A stretch of DNA of 64,000 nucleotides from Chloroflexota bacterium (lineage in GTDB: Bacteria > Chloroflexota > Anaerolineae > Anaerolineales > Villigracilaceae). The stretch covers positions 21,207 to 85,206 of the forward strand of contig JACRBI010000013.1 in the NCBI GenBank assembly GCA_016234495.1. Reading direction: 5' to 3'. The translations under genes and the position numbers were made by a program. This document shows, one piece after another, positions 8,372 to 16,634 of the stretch. How positions within the stretch are numbered: position 1 is the first letter of the stretch; every line of letters begins with the position of its first letter. The notes beneath the pieces are model-generated. The model was not told the origin of the DNA. It saw only the letters and a list, made by a program, of their open reading frames with translations, and ran no database searches.

Positions 8372-9469
8372 ATGGCTGATAAAAAAGCTCCTCAGGAAAA
8401 TACAAAATTGCCGAACCCGGTCCGGGTGATGGTTGTAGACGATTCTGCGTTTATGCGTTTTGCCATTACCCAGCAGCTTAATGAAGATTTTGAGCTGCAG
8501 GTCGTCGGCACTGCCTGTAATGGGAAAGAGGCGCTTCAACTGATTCCAAAGTTTCAGCCGGATGTGATCACGCTGGATGTGGAAATGCCCCACATGGATG
8601 GGCTGACCACGCTGCGCGAGATCATGGCGAAATTTCCCCGCCCGGTCATCATGTTCAGCAGTTTGACCAAGGAAGGCGCTGCCGAAACGATTCAGGCTCT
8701 CATGCTTGGAGCAGTTGATTTCATTTCCAAACCGGATAACCGATTGGATATCCGTACCGAAATGGAAGAAATAGCAATCAAGATCAAGCAGGCAGCCAAA
8801 GCGAAGGTAAAGACCCCGCCATTCCAACGACGGGCGCCTGTCGTTTCACAACCTGCTGAAAAACCTGATAAACCTGTCCGCCCGTATCGAAAAAATACCC
8901 CCGTAATTTTGATCGGGTCCTCCACCGGCGGTCCGGGCGCGCTAAACGAAATCATCCCAGCCCTGCCCGCTGACCTGGTTTCACCTGTCCTGATCGTTCA
9001 GCACATGCCAAGCGGTTTTACCCGCTCACTGGCAGAAAGGCTCAATAATATTTCTCCGCTAAAGGTGAAAGAAGCGGAGCCGGGTGACCAGCTTTTAGTG
9101 GGCCAGGTATTACTTGCTCCCGGCGGATTTCATACGATCCTTGATGAAAATGAACGGATCCTGTTGAATCAGAAACCAACGGTTCATGGCGTGCGGCCGT
9201 CTGTGGATGTGACTCTCAACTCGCTGATTCAGCGCTTTGGCAAAAACGTGATCGCCGTCATTCTGACTGGGATGGGCAGCGATGGGACGCTCGGCGCTTC
9301 GATATTACACACCGCCGGCGGACACGTAATTGCCGAACATGAGAATACCTGCGTGGTGTGGGGGATGCCCCGCAGTGTGGTCGAGGCCGGCGCGGCCAGC
9401 GTGGTTCTGCCGCGCCCGCAAATTGCCAAAGCCATTGAAGCCGCAATTCAAGAAATGATGCTCAACTGA
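8372..9469 (+). CDS. cheB: Chemoreceptor methylesterase CheB
   Basis: A 365-residue two-domain enzyme that removes methyl groups from chemoreceptors and deamidates glutamine. The receiver domain has Asp69 (ITLDVEMP). After a linker of about 50 residues, the esterase domain has the triad Ser184 (GSSTGGPG), His211 (VQHMPSGF) and Asp304 (TGMGSDGT). It begins 7 bases after cheY and is followed by its antagonist cheR. Confidence 0.95.
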   Translation: MADKKAPQENTKLPNPVRVMVVDDSAFMRFAITQQLNEDFELQVVGTACNGKEALQLIPKFQPDVITLDVEMPHMDGLTTLREIMAKFPRPVIMFSSLTKEGAAETIQALMLGAVDFISKPDNRLDIRTEMEEIAIKIKQAAKAKVKTPPFQRRAPVVSQPAEKPDKPVRPYRKNTPVILIGSSTGGPGALNEIIPALPADLVSPVLIVQHMPSGFTRSLAERLNNISPLKVKEAEPGDQLLVGQVLLAPGGFHTILDENERILLNQKPTVHGVRPSVDVTLNSLIQRFGKNVIAVILTGMGSDGTLGASILHTAGGHVIAEHENTCVVWGMPRSVVEAGAASVVLPRPQIAKAIEAAIQEMMLN

Positions 9470-9490
9470 TGATTGCCAGGATTGGAATTT

Positions 9491-10285
9491 ATGGATGCGA
9501 ATGACTATACCCAGATAAAAGCCTCGATCAAGCGTTCGTTTAATATTGACCTCGAGCATTATAAAGATGAGCAGATGAAGCGGCGTCTGGATTCGTGGCT
9601 GGTGCGCACTCATATCGAAACCTGGAAGGACTACTTTCACCTGCTCGCCACAGACGGCAAGGAACTTGAACGTTTTCGGAATTATCTCACCATAAATGTT
9701 ACGGAATTTTTCCGCGACCCGAGCCGTTGGGACCTCGTGCGTCAGGAAATTTTGCCATATTTGATAAAGAGTTCCAAAGAAAACCACCAGATCGGCGGGT
9801 TGAAATTGTGGAGCGCCGGCTGTTCCATCGGCACAGAAGCCTACACCATGGCGATCATGATGGACGAATCGGCGCCAACTCAAAAATACTCCATCCTCGC
9901 AACCGACCTGGATCGCGGCGCGCTGGCCAAGGCCAGGGCGCGCGGACCCTATAACGAGGAGGATATCCGTGGTTTGTCACAACCGCAGCGCCGCAAATAC
10001 CTGACAGCGGCCGCGCCTCATCATGCTGTTGAGAGCCTGCAAAAGCACATTAATTTTCAAGAGCAAAATTTGATCGCAGATCGTTTTGATACCGGCTTTG
10101 ACTTGATCGTGTGCCGCAACGTTGTCATTTACTTTACCGCTGAAACAAAAGATAAACTTTATGCAAAATTCAGCGCAGCCTTGCGTCCAGGTGGAGTTTT
10201 GTTTGTGGGCGGGACCGAGATTATTTCAGGCGCGTCCAAGTTCGGCCTGCAAAATTTTGGCATCTCCTTTTACAAGAAAGCATGA
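9491..10285 (+). CDS. cheR: Chemoreceptor methyltransferase CheR
   Basis: A 264-residue SAM-dependent methyltransferase acting on receptor glutamates. The N-terminal helical CheR domain contains NVTEFFRDP (residues 69-77). The SAM-binding motif is WSAGCSIGTEAYT (residues 107-119). FDLIVCRNVVIYF is the conserved late motif of the family. A TTG at 9473 is in frame, but ATG 9491 follows AGGA (9478-9481) at good spacing and gives the normal length. It shares the operon with cheB. Confidence 0.94.
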   Translation: MDANDYTQIKASIKRSFNIDLEHYKDEQMKRRLDSWLVRTHIETWKDYFHLLATDGKELERFRNYLTINVTEFFRDPSRWDLVRQEILPYLIKSSKENHQIGGLKLWSAGCSIGTEAYTMAIMMDESAPTQKYSILATDLDRGALAKARARGPYNEEDIRGLSQPQRRKYLTAAAPHHAVESLQKHINFQEQNLIADRFDTGFDLIVCRNVVIYFTAETKDKLYAKFSAALRPGGVLFVGGTEIISGASKFGLQNFGISFYKKA

Positions 10286-10292
10286 AAAATAA

Positions 10293-11138
10293 ATGATGAG
10301 ATATTCAGTTGACCAGCTTATCAGGGAAGCCGACAAGCTCCCTCCCATCCCTCAGGCGGCGCAGAAGGCGCTTGCGCTCATTCGCAGCCCGGAATCCAGC
10401 GCCTCCGCTTTGGCGCGCGTCATTGAGATGGACCAGGTCTTGACGACCCAGGTACTACGCTGGGCCAACTCGGCATATTACGGGATGGAAAACCGCATCT
10501 CAACCGCACAGCAGGCGATCGTTGTTCTGGGGTTGGAGATCATTCAGGAATTGATCATGACTTATTCCTTTTCCGACCGCCTGTATAAACCCCTGCCGGG
10601 GTATGAACTTCAACGCGGCGAGCTTTGGCAACATGCGCTTGGAACAGCCATCGGCGCAAAGCTCATTTCGAAACAACTTCACCTCAAGATCGATGAAGAT
10701 GCATACTTTGCCGGCTTGTTATGTGATGTCGGCAAACTCGTCTTTGAAAAACTCCTGCGCGAGTCAGAAATTAACCGCTCTGAATGGGCGCAGCATTCCT
10801 TTTTGGAATTGGAGCGCAACAGCTTTGGCATCGACCATGCCATGCTGGGCGCGGAAATTGCCCGCCGCTGGCAGCTGCCCGAAAACCTTGTGACAGCGAT
10901 CGCCCATCATCATGAACCTCAGTCGGCGGAAAACCATGCATTGCTGGTTGCGACAGTCCATGTAGCGGATGTCTCCATGATGATATTGGGCGTCGGTATC
11001 GGAATCGATGGATTGCAATATCCCCTTGAAGATGAGGCTCTCAAACGGCTCGGCATGACCTGGGAGGACCTCTTCCATCTGATCGAACAAGTTTCGGAAC
11101 AATTAGCCAAGGCAAAAGAAATGATCTCGCTTACTTAA
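10293..11138 (+). CDS. HDOD-domain protein
   Basis: A 281-residue protein with an HDOD domain over about residues 5-200 (LPPIPQAAQKALALIRSPE, then VLRWANSAYYG and VGKLVFEKLL). The HDOD fold is related to HD phosphohydrolases but usually lacks the metal site and acts as a signalling or scaffold module. It begins 7 bases after cheR and precedes the two cheX genes, so it is part of the chemotaxis operon. HDOD proteins recur near motility and c-di-GMP genes, but its exact role cannot be read from sequence. Confidence 0.85.
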   Translation: MMRYSVDQLIREADKLPPIPQAAQKALALIRSPESSASALARVIEMDQVLTTQVLRWANSAYYGMENRISTAQQAIVVLGLEIIQELIMTYSFSDRLYKPLPGYELQRGELWQHALGTAIGAKLISKQLHLKIDEDAYFAGLLCDVGKLVFEKLLRESEINRSEWAQHSFLELERNSFGIDHAMLGAEIARRWQLPENLVTAIAHHHEPQSAENHALLVATVHVADVSMMILGVGIGIDGLQYPLEDEALKRLGMTWEDLFHLIEQVSEQLAKAKEMISLT

Positions 11139-11184
11139 AACTGATCAGGTTTTATTGCTGATCCTTTCTGGAGGTAGAAAATAA

Positions 11185-11718
11185 GTGGATGCAAAATTGT
11201 TAAACCCGTTTATTCAGGCTGCAGTGGAAGTGCTGGAAGCAGAGGTGAATGCAAATATTTCCCGCAAGGAAATATCCATGCAAAATTCTTCGCTGACCTC
11301 CGATGATATTACAGTGCTGATCAACCTGGTCGGCGACATCTATGGGGTTGTGATGTATGGTATGCCGACAAAAACCTGTTTGAATATGATCTCAAAGATT
11401 CTGGGGCAGGACTGCACTGAACTTGACTCGCTTGCGCAAAGTGGTGTGGCCGAGTTGGGGAATGTGATCAGCGGCCGGGCAACCATCAGGTTTGCAGAGG
11501 CTGGTTTTAAATCCAATATTTCAACCCCGACGGTTCTTAAGGGTAAGGGAATCGAAGTTTCCACACTTGGTTTTCCAAGGATCGTGGTGCCTCTTGAGAC
11601 TCAATTCGGTGTTCTGACAGTCCATATTGCGCTTAGGGAAAAAAAACCTGGTGAATCAGGCAACCCCGAAGAATTTATTTCACTGATCAATGCCCCGCTT
11701 TCCCAAAAGGGATCGTAA
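11185..11718 (+). CDS. cheX: CheX-family CheY-P phosphatase, first copy
   Basis: A 177-residue CheX-type protein starting at GTG 11185, 10 bases after GGAGG (11170-11174). The phosphatase helix motif Ser86-x3-Glu90-x2-Asn93 is intact (SGVAELGN). NPFIQAAVEVLEAE at the N-terminus and STLGFPRIVVPLET near the C-terminus match CheX. CheX dimers dephosphorylate CheY-P. The next gene is a clear paralogue, indicating a tandem duplication. Confidence 0.87.
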   Translation: MDAKLLNPFIQAAVEVLEAEVNANISRKEISMQNSSLTSDDITVLINLVGDIYGVVMYGMPTKTCLNMISKILGQDCTELDSLAQSGVAELGNVISGRATIRFAEAGFKSNISTPTVLKGKGIEVSTLGFPRIVVPLETQFGVLTVHIALREKKPGESGNPEEFISLINAPLSQKGS

Positions 11719-11738
11719 CCGGGTGTTTGGAGGAAGCG

Positions 11739-12260
11739 ATGAATGTAAAATTTTTAAACCCATTTGTCAGTGCTGCTCATGAAATATTGAGCCATGAAAT
11801 GCACGAATCGATTCAACGGGGAGACCTGCACCTCGAAAACGGATCATATCAAACCGATGATGTGACCGTAATCATATCGCTTGTCGGCGCTGTGGATGGG
11901 ACTGTTTTCTATAGCATGTCGAAGGAAGTTGCTGTGGGTCTCGCCTCGGTCTTAATGGGTGAGAAGTTTGCTTCACTTGACCGGCTCGCCCAAAGCGGTA
12001 TCGCAGAGTTGGGCAATGTCATCACAGGCCAGGCCAGCATGAAGCTGGCAGCCGCGGGCTTTGAATCGAATATTTCGACGCCTTCCTTGATCATTGGCAA
12101 AGGGGCGACAATTTCCACTCTTGAATTTCCGCGTCTGATCGTTCCGCTCACCACCTCCATTGGCGCGCTGACCATCCACCTTGCGCTTCGCGAGGGCATT
12201 CAGCAAAACCTGAAAACACCTCAACTTGAAATACCGAAAGTTGATCTTAAGGATAAGTGA
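11739..12260 (+). CDS. cheX: CheX-family CheY-P phosphatase, second copy
   Basis: A 173-residue paralogue of the preceding gene, alignable over its whole length. The catalytic Ser86, Glu90 and Asn93 (SGIAELGN) occupy the same positions. NPFVSAAHEILSHE and STLEFPRLIVPLTT match segments of the first copy. An in-frame TTG at 11727 overlaps GGAGG (11729-11733), which shows that ATG 11739 is the start. The divergence between copies suggests an old duplication with possible specialisation. It is the last gene of the chemotaxis operon. Confidence 0.86.
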   Translation: MNVKFLNPFVSAAHEILSHEMHESIQRGDLHLENGSYQTDDVTVIISLVGAVDGTVFYSMSKEVAVGLASVLMGEKFASLDRLAQSGIAELGNVITGQASMKLAAAGFESNISTPSLIIGKGATISTLEFPRLIVPLTTSIGALTIHLALREGIQQNLKTPQLEIPKVDLKDK

Positions 12261-12276
12261 GTAGTGGATATAAAAA

Positions 12277-12302
12277 CGTCCCGCAAGAGACTCTGCGGGA
12301 CG
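12277..12302 (-). terminator. Intrinsic terminator between cheX and the MmpS-like gene
   Basis: CGTCCCGC at 12277-12284 pairs with GCGGGACG at 12295-12302. Read on the minus strand the hairpin is followed by TTTTTATA, so it mainly ends the minus-strand gene. It may also stop read-through from cheX. Confidence 0.75.
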
Positions 12303-12335
12303 GATCATATGAGTTGACTTTGGGGCAGGAGAGGA

Positions 12336-12731
12336 TTAAGGAACGATCCCGGCGCAGGCTACGCCATTTTTTGGGGCGCTGGTTTGTTCTGCTTTCCAGT
12401 CGGCATTATCCAGGGTGATGGTGCAGCTTAATTCGCCTGTCGCTGTCGGGTTCGAAGCTGTCAAATAGACGGTTGTTCCGCTTTTGATTTTTACTGTTTG
12501 CGTCCAGGGGACAGAAACAGTTTTTGGGTCGGGGATGTTCACTTCACCGGCCTGTAATGTGATCATTGCAAACCCACCCGATGCCTGAACTTCAAATCGA
12601 ACGCGGCGGGTGTCCGATTTGGGTTTGGTGGCTCCCAGGGAAATCAAGAGGGCAATTGCGCCGCCCACCAGCGCTAGCACAAAAACAACTTGAATTGCGG
12701 TCTTTTGGCTGTTTGATAGGTTATTAAACAT
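12336..12731 (-). CDS. Membrane-anchored protein with MmpS-like extracellular domain
   Basis: A 131-residue protein with one N-terminal membrane segment (AIQVVFVLALVGGAIALLI, about residues 12-30) and a small beta-rich outside domain. The pattern VRFEVQASGGFAMITL, then VPWTQTVKIKSG, then LSCTITLDN and VACAG resembles the MmpS-like domain of actinobacteria. That family often accompanies transporters or cell-wall functions; none is adjacent here. ATG 12731 is preferred over an upstream in-frame start because GGAG lies 6 bases before it on this strand. It lies alone between the chemotaxis operon and fliC. Confidence 0.6.
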   Translation of the reverse strand: MFNNLSNSQKTAIQVVFVLALVGGAIALLISLGATKPKSDTRRVRFEVQASGGFAMITLQAGEVNIPDPKTVSVPWTQTVKIKSGTTVYLTASNPTATGELSCTITLDNADWKAEQTSAPKNGVACAGIVP

Positions 12732-13215
12732 GATTCGCTCCTTCTCCAAAAAGAATTATATCAAGAATGACCTGCCTGACCACTGCAATTTACGGAAGCT
12801 TTCAAAGGAGTTTCCGTGTGATTTCGGCAGGCTTCGTGGTTAATTCTTTTTGCAGCCTGCGAGATTAGATACTCCGCAATTGACATCAAAAAACCACAGC
12901 GACCGAGCCGGACAATGTGTTTCGCTCAAAACCCTGGCTTCTTTCAATTATGCAATTAATGCAATATTTACGCCAAAACACCTCGAAATGCCTTAAGTAA
13001 GAGACCCTCCTGCCGAAACTAAAGGTAGCAAAAAACAATCTTCTTCAAAAGAATGCAAGACGGAGGCTAATATCGAAAATTCAAGATCAATCATCCCTCA
13101 AATAAAAGTGTCCGTAAAATAGTTCCCAGCAGCGTCGGAGCTCAGTCGTAATCGAATCAAATTCAAAAATGGGGAAGGATCCCCTAAAACTTTTTTTCAA
13201 ACATGGAGGTTTGAA
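12732..13215. other. Non-coding region upstream of fliC
   Basis: About 480 bases without a credible gene. It holds the start region of the minus-strand MmpS-like gene, the likely sigma-28 promoter for fliC (12993-13019) and a leader of about 190 bases with two GGA-loop hairpins just before the fliC start. Confidence 0.7.
12993..13019 (+). promoter_or_regulatory. Candidate sigma-28 promoter for fliC
   Basis: TTAAGTAA at 12993-13000, exactly 11 bases, then GCCGAAAC at 13012-13019. This matches 11 of 16 consensus positions with the same spacing as the flgM promoter. Initiation near 13026 would give a leader of about 190 bases. It is weaker than the flgM match but placed as expected for a flagellin gene. 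Confidence 0.6.
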
Positions 13216-13216
13216 A
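13171..13216 (+). promoter_or_regulatory. Twin GGA-loop hairpins in the fliC leader (candidate CsrA binding sites)
   Basis: Hairpin 1 (13171-13184): GGGG, loop AAGGAT, CCCC. The loop matches the ARGGAU core of the CsrA consensus. Hairpin 2 (13195-13216): TTTCAAAC pairs perfectly over 8 bp with GTTTGAAA around the hexaloop ATGGAG. Its loop holds most of the Shine-Dalgarno GGAGG (13205-13209), and its 3' arm ends on the A of the fliC ATG. Known precedent: in Bacillus subtilis CsrA binds two such sites on the hag leader and blocks ribosome access. Confidence 0.65.
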
Positions 13217-14739
13217 TGGCTAATGTAGATGTAACCCGAATTGCAAGTAACATAGGCGCTCTTAACGCCCTTAATTCTCTTCAATCGATCAATGCGAAAC
13301 TGGCATTGCACCAGACCCGCCTCTCAACCGGCAAGCGCATCAACAGCGCCCAGGATGACCCCGCTGGTTTGACGATTGCCACCAAGATGCTCGCCCGCTC
13401 GGAAGGCCTGAAGGTTTCCATGGACAACATCAGCGATGCGAAGAACATGCTCTCCGTCGCCGAAGCTGGCCTGAGCAAGATGACCGATATCATCGTTCAG
13501 ATGCGCAGCAAGGCTGAACAGGCTGCTTCTGATACTCTCGGCACTTCAGAACGCGCTGCGATCCAGGATCAACTCTCGGCGTATGCCCAGCAGATTCAAG
13601 ACTTGGTCGATCAGACCAAGTGGAACGGCGTCAAACTGCTCGACAACACCAGCGGCAACAAAGTTTTCCAGACGGGCGTTGATGAAGGCGAAACCACAAC
13701 CTGGGTTCTGCCGAATGCGCTTGACCCCGATACTTTGAACCTTTCCGAAAGAGTTACTGCTGATACGGCTACCTTTGTGGATGTCAGCGACTCCTTCAGC
13801 GGCGGCACGACATCCAGCCAATTAGGCAGCATGGCCGAACTGACCACTGGTGATTACTCATTTGAGGTCCTGGACAAGGCCACTTCAGCCACTCAAGGTA
13901 AGGCTACGTTGGATACAACGAGCAGCCTGCTCTCCGGCGTCAATGCTCTGGGAACTTCAGCCAGCCCGGCTGGTGAACTCGCCTCTGGCCGCTACAACAT
14001 CAAGGTCACAAACGTTGCTTCCGCAACCGATGTGAGCTACATCATCACCAACCTGGATGACTCATCCTGGAACACAACCGGTTCCATGACCGTTTCGAAT
14101 GCAAACATCTCCGCTGGTAACGTCTTAACCAGTGGCGCTGCAGCAACGGGTATTTCACTGACCTTTGGCACAGATCCCTCTGGTTTGGTTGCCGGGCAAT
14201 CCATGAACTTTGAATATATTGCCCAGAACGAAGCCAAGTTCGAATTGAACGACGCATCCGGCCAGGCTACCCAGATCGCCCGCAACGTTTCAGGCTCACT
14301 CAGCGGCGTGTATTCCTACAAAGCGGCTGCTGCCACCTTCCAAACTGGACGCGGCGTCAGCATCACCCTTGGCGCATTTGCGAACATCGCGGCTGGCGAA
14401 ACAGAGCGCTTCACGTACAAACAGGCCAATAACTATTCAGTGGATGTTTCCACCACGATCAAAGCTGGCTCGTACATGACCACAGCCAACTATGCTCTTG
14501 ACAAAGTCAACAGCACCCTCTCTGGCCTTGGTTCATTGATGGCTCGCTTGAGCTTCAAAGAAGAATCCATTGCCGCGGCTCAGGTCAACGTTGAAGGCGC
14601 TTACAACCGCATTATGAACGCCAACATGGCGGAAGAACAGGTCAATGCCAGCAAGTACTCAATCTTGCAGCAAACAGCCACAGCCATGTTAGCCCAGGCG
14701 AATGCGGCTCCGCAAAGCCTTCTGGCCCTCTTCCGATAA
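13216..14739 (+). CDS. fliC: Flagellin FliC
   Basis: The 507-residue filament subunit. Conserved D0/D1 ends are present: NIGALNALNSLQSINAKLAL and STGKRINSAQDDPAGLTIATKM at the N-terminus, and AAQVNVEGAYNRIMNANMAE followed by a QANAAPQSLLALFR ending at the C-terminus. The middle (about residues 150-420) is a variable, Ser/Thr/Gly-rich surface domain, typical of the exposed part and a possible site for O-linked glycans. It is the only flagellin gene in the window. It has a candidate sigma-28 promoter and a CsrA-type leader, and a strong hairpin follows it. Confidence 0.96.
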   Translation: MANVDVTRIASNIGALNALNSLQSINAKLALHQTRLSTGKRINSAQDDPAGLTIATKMLARSEGLKVSMDNISDAKNMLSVAEAGLSKMTDIIVQMRSKAEQAASDTLGTSERAAIQDQLSAYAQQIQDLVDQTKWNGVKLLDNTSGNKVFQTGVDEGETTTWVLPNALDPDTLNLSERVTADTATFVDVSDSFSGGTTSSQLGSMAELTTGDYSFEVLDKATSATQGKATLDTTSSLLSGVNALGTSASPAGELASGRYNIKVTNVASATDVSYIITNLDDSSWNTTGSMTVSNANISAGNVLTSGAAATGISLTFGTDPSGLVAGQSMNFEYIAQNEAKFELNDASGQATQIARNVSGSLSGVYSYKAAAATFQTGRGVSITLGAFANIAAGETERFTYKQANNYSVDVSTTIKAGSYMTTANYALDKVNSTLSGLGSLMARLSFKEESIAAAQVNVEGAYNRIMNANMAEEQVNASKYSILQQTATAMLAQANAAPQSLLALFR

Positions 14740-14773
14740 GAGGTAATGGCACGACCACGCAGATAAGTATGTT

Positions 14774-14802
14774 TCGGGGAGGCGCCATGGGTGCCTCCCC
14801 GA
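14774..14802 (+). terminator. Strong hairpin after fliC
   Basis: TCGGGGAGGC at 14774-14783 pairs with GCCTCCCCGA at 14793-14802, extendable inward with one G-U pair to a three-base loop. There is no T-run behind it, so it may act as a partial terminator or an mRNA 3'-end stabiliser that leaves some transcription into fliD. Confidence 0.6.
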
Positions 14803-14842
14803 TATAACTCTCAAGACATATTGATTTGCAACAAGGTGAAAC

Positions 14843-16525
14843 ATGGCGAACACGATCTCATCCATAGATACATCCATCAAAAGCCTCGCGCCCACTTTCC
14901 AGACGGCGATCAAGACGATTATCGAATCTGAAAGCGGTCCTCTTAATCGCACGCAGGCTCAAAAGGATCAGATCGAGGTCCGCCGCGGCGTTTATACGGA
15001 TATCAAAACAAATTTCGACGCACTTCAAACCGCGATCCAGGCTTTGATCAGCACCCATGCATCCTACGGCATGAAGTCGGTCAGCAAGCAAGCGATCACC
15101 CCCGGCACAGCAGGCGCAACCGTCCTGACAGCGACCTCCACCGAAAGCACGGCGGCAGCGGAGTTTGACCTTGTGGTCACTACGTTGGCAAAGGCTCAAT
15201 CCAAATCCACAAGTGCGGCTGCCAGCTCAGATGTAGCTTTGGGTAAAAGCGGTACTTTTTGGCTGGGCGGGAATGGCACGAGTTCCGCCAGTGTCACCCC
15301 AAATGACTCGGTCACAAATGCTGTTGCCAGCACGATTGCCAGCGGCCAGCGTGAACTTGGGGCGGGAAGCTACACCCTCCAGGTTCGCGACTCAAGCGGT
15401 GTCCGCCAATTCCGGTTGGTGGATGCAGATGGAAAAGCGGTTTCGATTCGGAAAAATGATGGAACCGGGTTTTCCACTGACTGGCAGAATATGACCAGCG
15501 GCAGTTACGACACCGGGCGCGGTCTAAACCTGACCTTGAACACGCTTGGCGCGACAACCAGCACAGCGTTGACTTATACAGCCGCAGGCACATCGATCAC
15601 CATCAATTCAACAGATACTCTGCGCAATATTGCCACAGCAATTAACGCTGCCAGCCAGCCTGATGGACGAGATTTCAAAGCCTCGATCGTTGCGAATAAG
15701 CTGGTCATAACTGGCGCGCAGACAGGCGAAAACCATTCCATGATCTTTACCGATGGAGCAGGGCTTGGTTTCGGGGCTGACCTTCAGCCTGCGCAGAATG
15801 CGCAGTTTACGGTCAATGGCATGAGCGTTTCGCGCGCATCCAACGCCAATATCACCGACCTGATCGACGGCGTGACCTTGAATCTCGCGTCAGATGCGGA
15901 AGGCAAGAGCGCACGGCTGAGCATTTCAGCCTCGTTTGATAAGGCAGCCGGCTTGATGAAGACCATGGTGGATAAATTTAATGCGGCGGTGACACACTTG
16001 AAAGATAAGCTGGCGTCCACGCCTAAAACCGGCACGGATGGCAAAACCATCTACACACGCGGACCGCTTAGCGGAGACCTTGGTTTTAGCAGTCTCAGGC
16101 TGGATATGATCAACCGCTTGAACCGCAATATCACCAACAGCGGCAGCCTGAAGAATTTGTCGGAGATTGGCATCACCTTCGATAAAGACATGAAGTTGTC
16201 CATCGACAGCTCTAAATTCAGCGATGCGCTCAAAAACCAAACGGCGGATGTGACCGCGTTGTTGGATAAGGCCATGGGCGATTTGAATACCCTGGTTTCG
16301 CGTTTCGCAGGCTCCAGCGGTACGATTGCCAGAACATTGACAACGATTGACGATCAGCGCAAGAGCTATGACCAGCGCATCGCCAGGCACAACGAGAATT
16401 TAACGATCCGCAAGCAGACTTTATACAACCAGTATCTGAGCTTCCAGACCCAGATCGCGGATTATGGCAGAACTGCGGAATGGCTTGGCATGTTTACAGG
16501 CACGACGACCAATACGTCAGGATAA
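14843..16525 (+). CDS. fliD: Filament cap protein FliD (HAP2)
   Basis: The 560-residue capping protein that folds flagellin at the filament tip. The N-terminal helix region (SIDTSIKSLAPTFQTAIK) and LQTAIQALISTHASYG fit FliD_N. The region of about residues 300-330 (AQNAQFTVNGMSVSRASN) and the C-terminal coiled part (TTIDDQRKSYDQRIARHNENL, then YNQYLSFQTQI) are typical of FliD_C. AAGGTG at 14832-14837 is the ribosome site. It lies between fliC and flaG, a common filament gene order. Confidence 0.92.
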   Translation: MANTISSIDTSIKSLAPTFQTAIKTIIESESGPLNRTQAQKDQIEVRRGVYTDIKTNFDALQTAIQALISTHASYGMKSVSKQAITPGTAGATVLTATSTESTAAAEFDLVVTTLAKAQSKSTSAAASSDVALGKSGTFWLGGNGTSSASVTPNDSVTNAVASTIASGQRELGAGSYTLQVRDSSGVRQFRLVDADGKAVSIRKNDGTGFSTDWQNMTSGSYDTGRGLNLTLNTLGATTSTALTYTAAGTSITINSTDTLRNIATAINAASQPDGRDFKASIVANKLVITGAQTGENHSMIFTDGAGLGFGADLQPAQNAQFTVNGMSVSRASNANITDLIDGVTLNLASDAEGKSARLSISASFDKAAGLMKTMVDKFNAAVTHLKDKLASTPKTGTDGKTIYTRGPLSGDLGFSSLRLDMINRLNRNITNSGSLKNLSEIGITFDKDMKLSIDSSKFSDALKNQTADVTALLDKAMGDLNTLVSRFAGSSGTIARTLTTIDDQRKSYDQRIARHNENLTIRKQTLYNQYLSFQTQIADYGRTAEWLGMFTGTTTNTSG

Positions 16526-16537
16526 TGGACAAGGAAT

Positions 16538-16564
16538 TAAAAAGTAAGAAAGAGCAGCCGCAAG
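16538..16564 (+). promoter_or_regulatory. Possible sigma-28 promoter for flaG
   Basis: TAAAAAGT at 16538-16545, 11 bases, then GCCGCAAG at 16557-16564. The TAAA and GCCG cores are exact and correctly spaced, but only 10 of 16 positions match overall. It could give flaG-fliS transcription independent of fliD. Confidence 0.35.
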
Positions 16565-16608
16565 GATGAGGTTTGCCCTGCTTTCAGAAAAATAGTTTTT
16601 GTTATCCA

Positions 16609-16629
16609 ATGCAAGGATGCAAGGAGTGT
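16609..16629 (+). promoter_or_regulatory. Overlapping CsrA-like motifs in the flaG leader
   Basis: ATGCAAGGATGC at 16609-16620 agrees with the CsrA consensus RUACARGGAUGU at 10 of 12 positions. A second copy, ATGCAAGGAGTGT (16617-16629), overlaps it and contains the Shine-Dalgarno AAGGAG. The repeated, self-complementary TGCA words can pair to place each GGA in a loop. The flaG start is at 16635. Confidence 0.5.
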
Positions 16630-16634
16630 GTGCA

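Noticed and set aside
9473..9490. Upstream TTG start for cheR
   Set aside because: ATG 9491 has the properly spaced AGGA and gives the family length.
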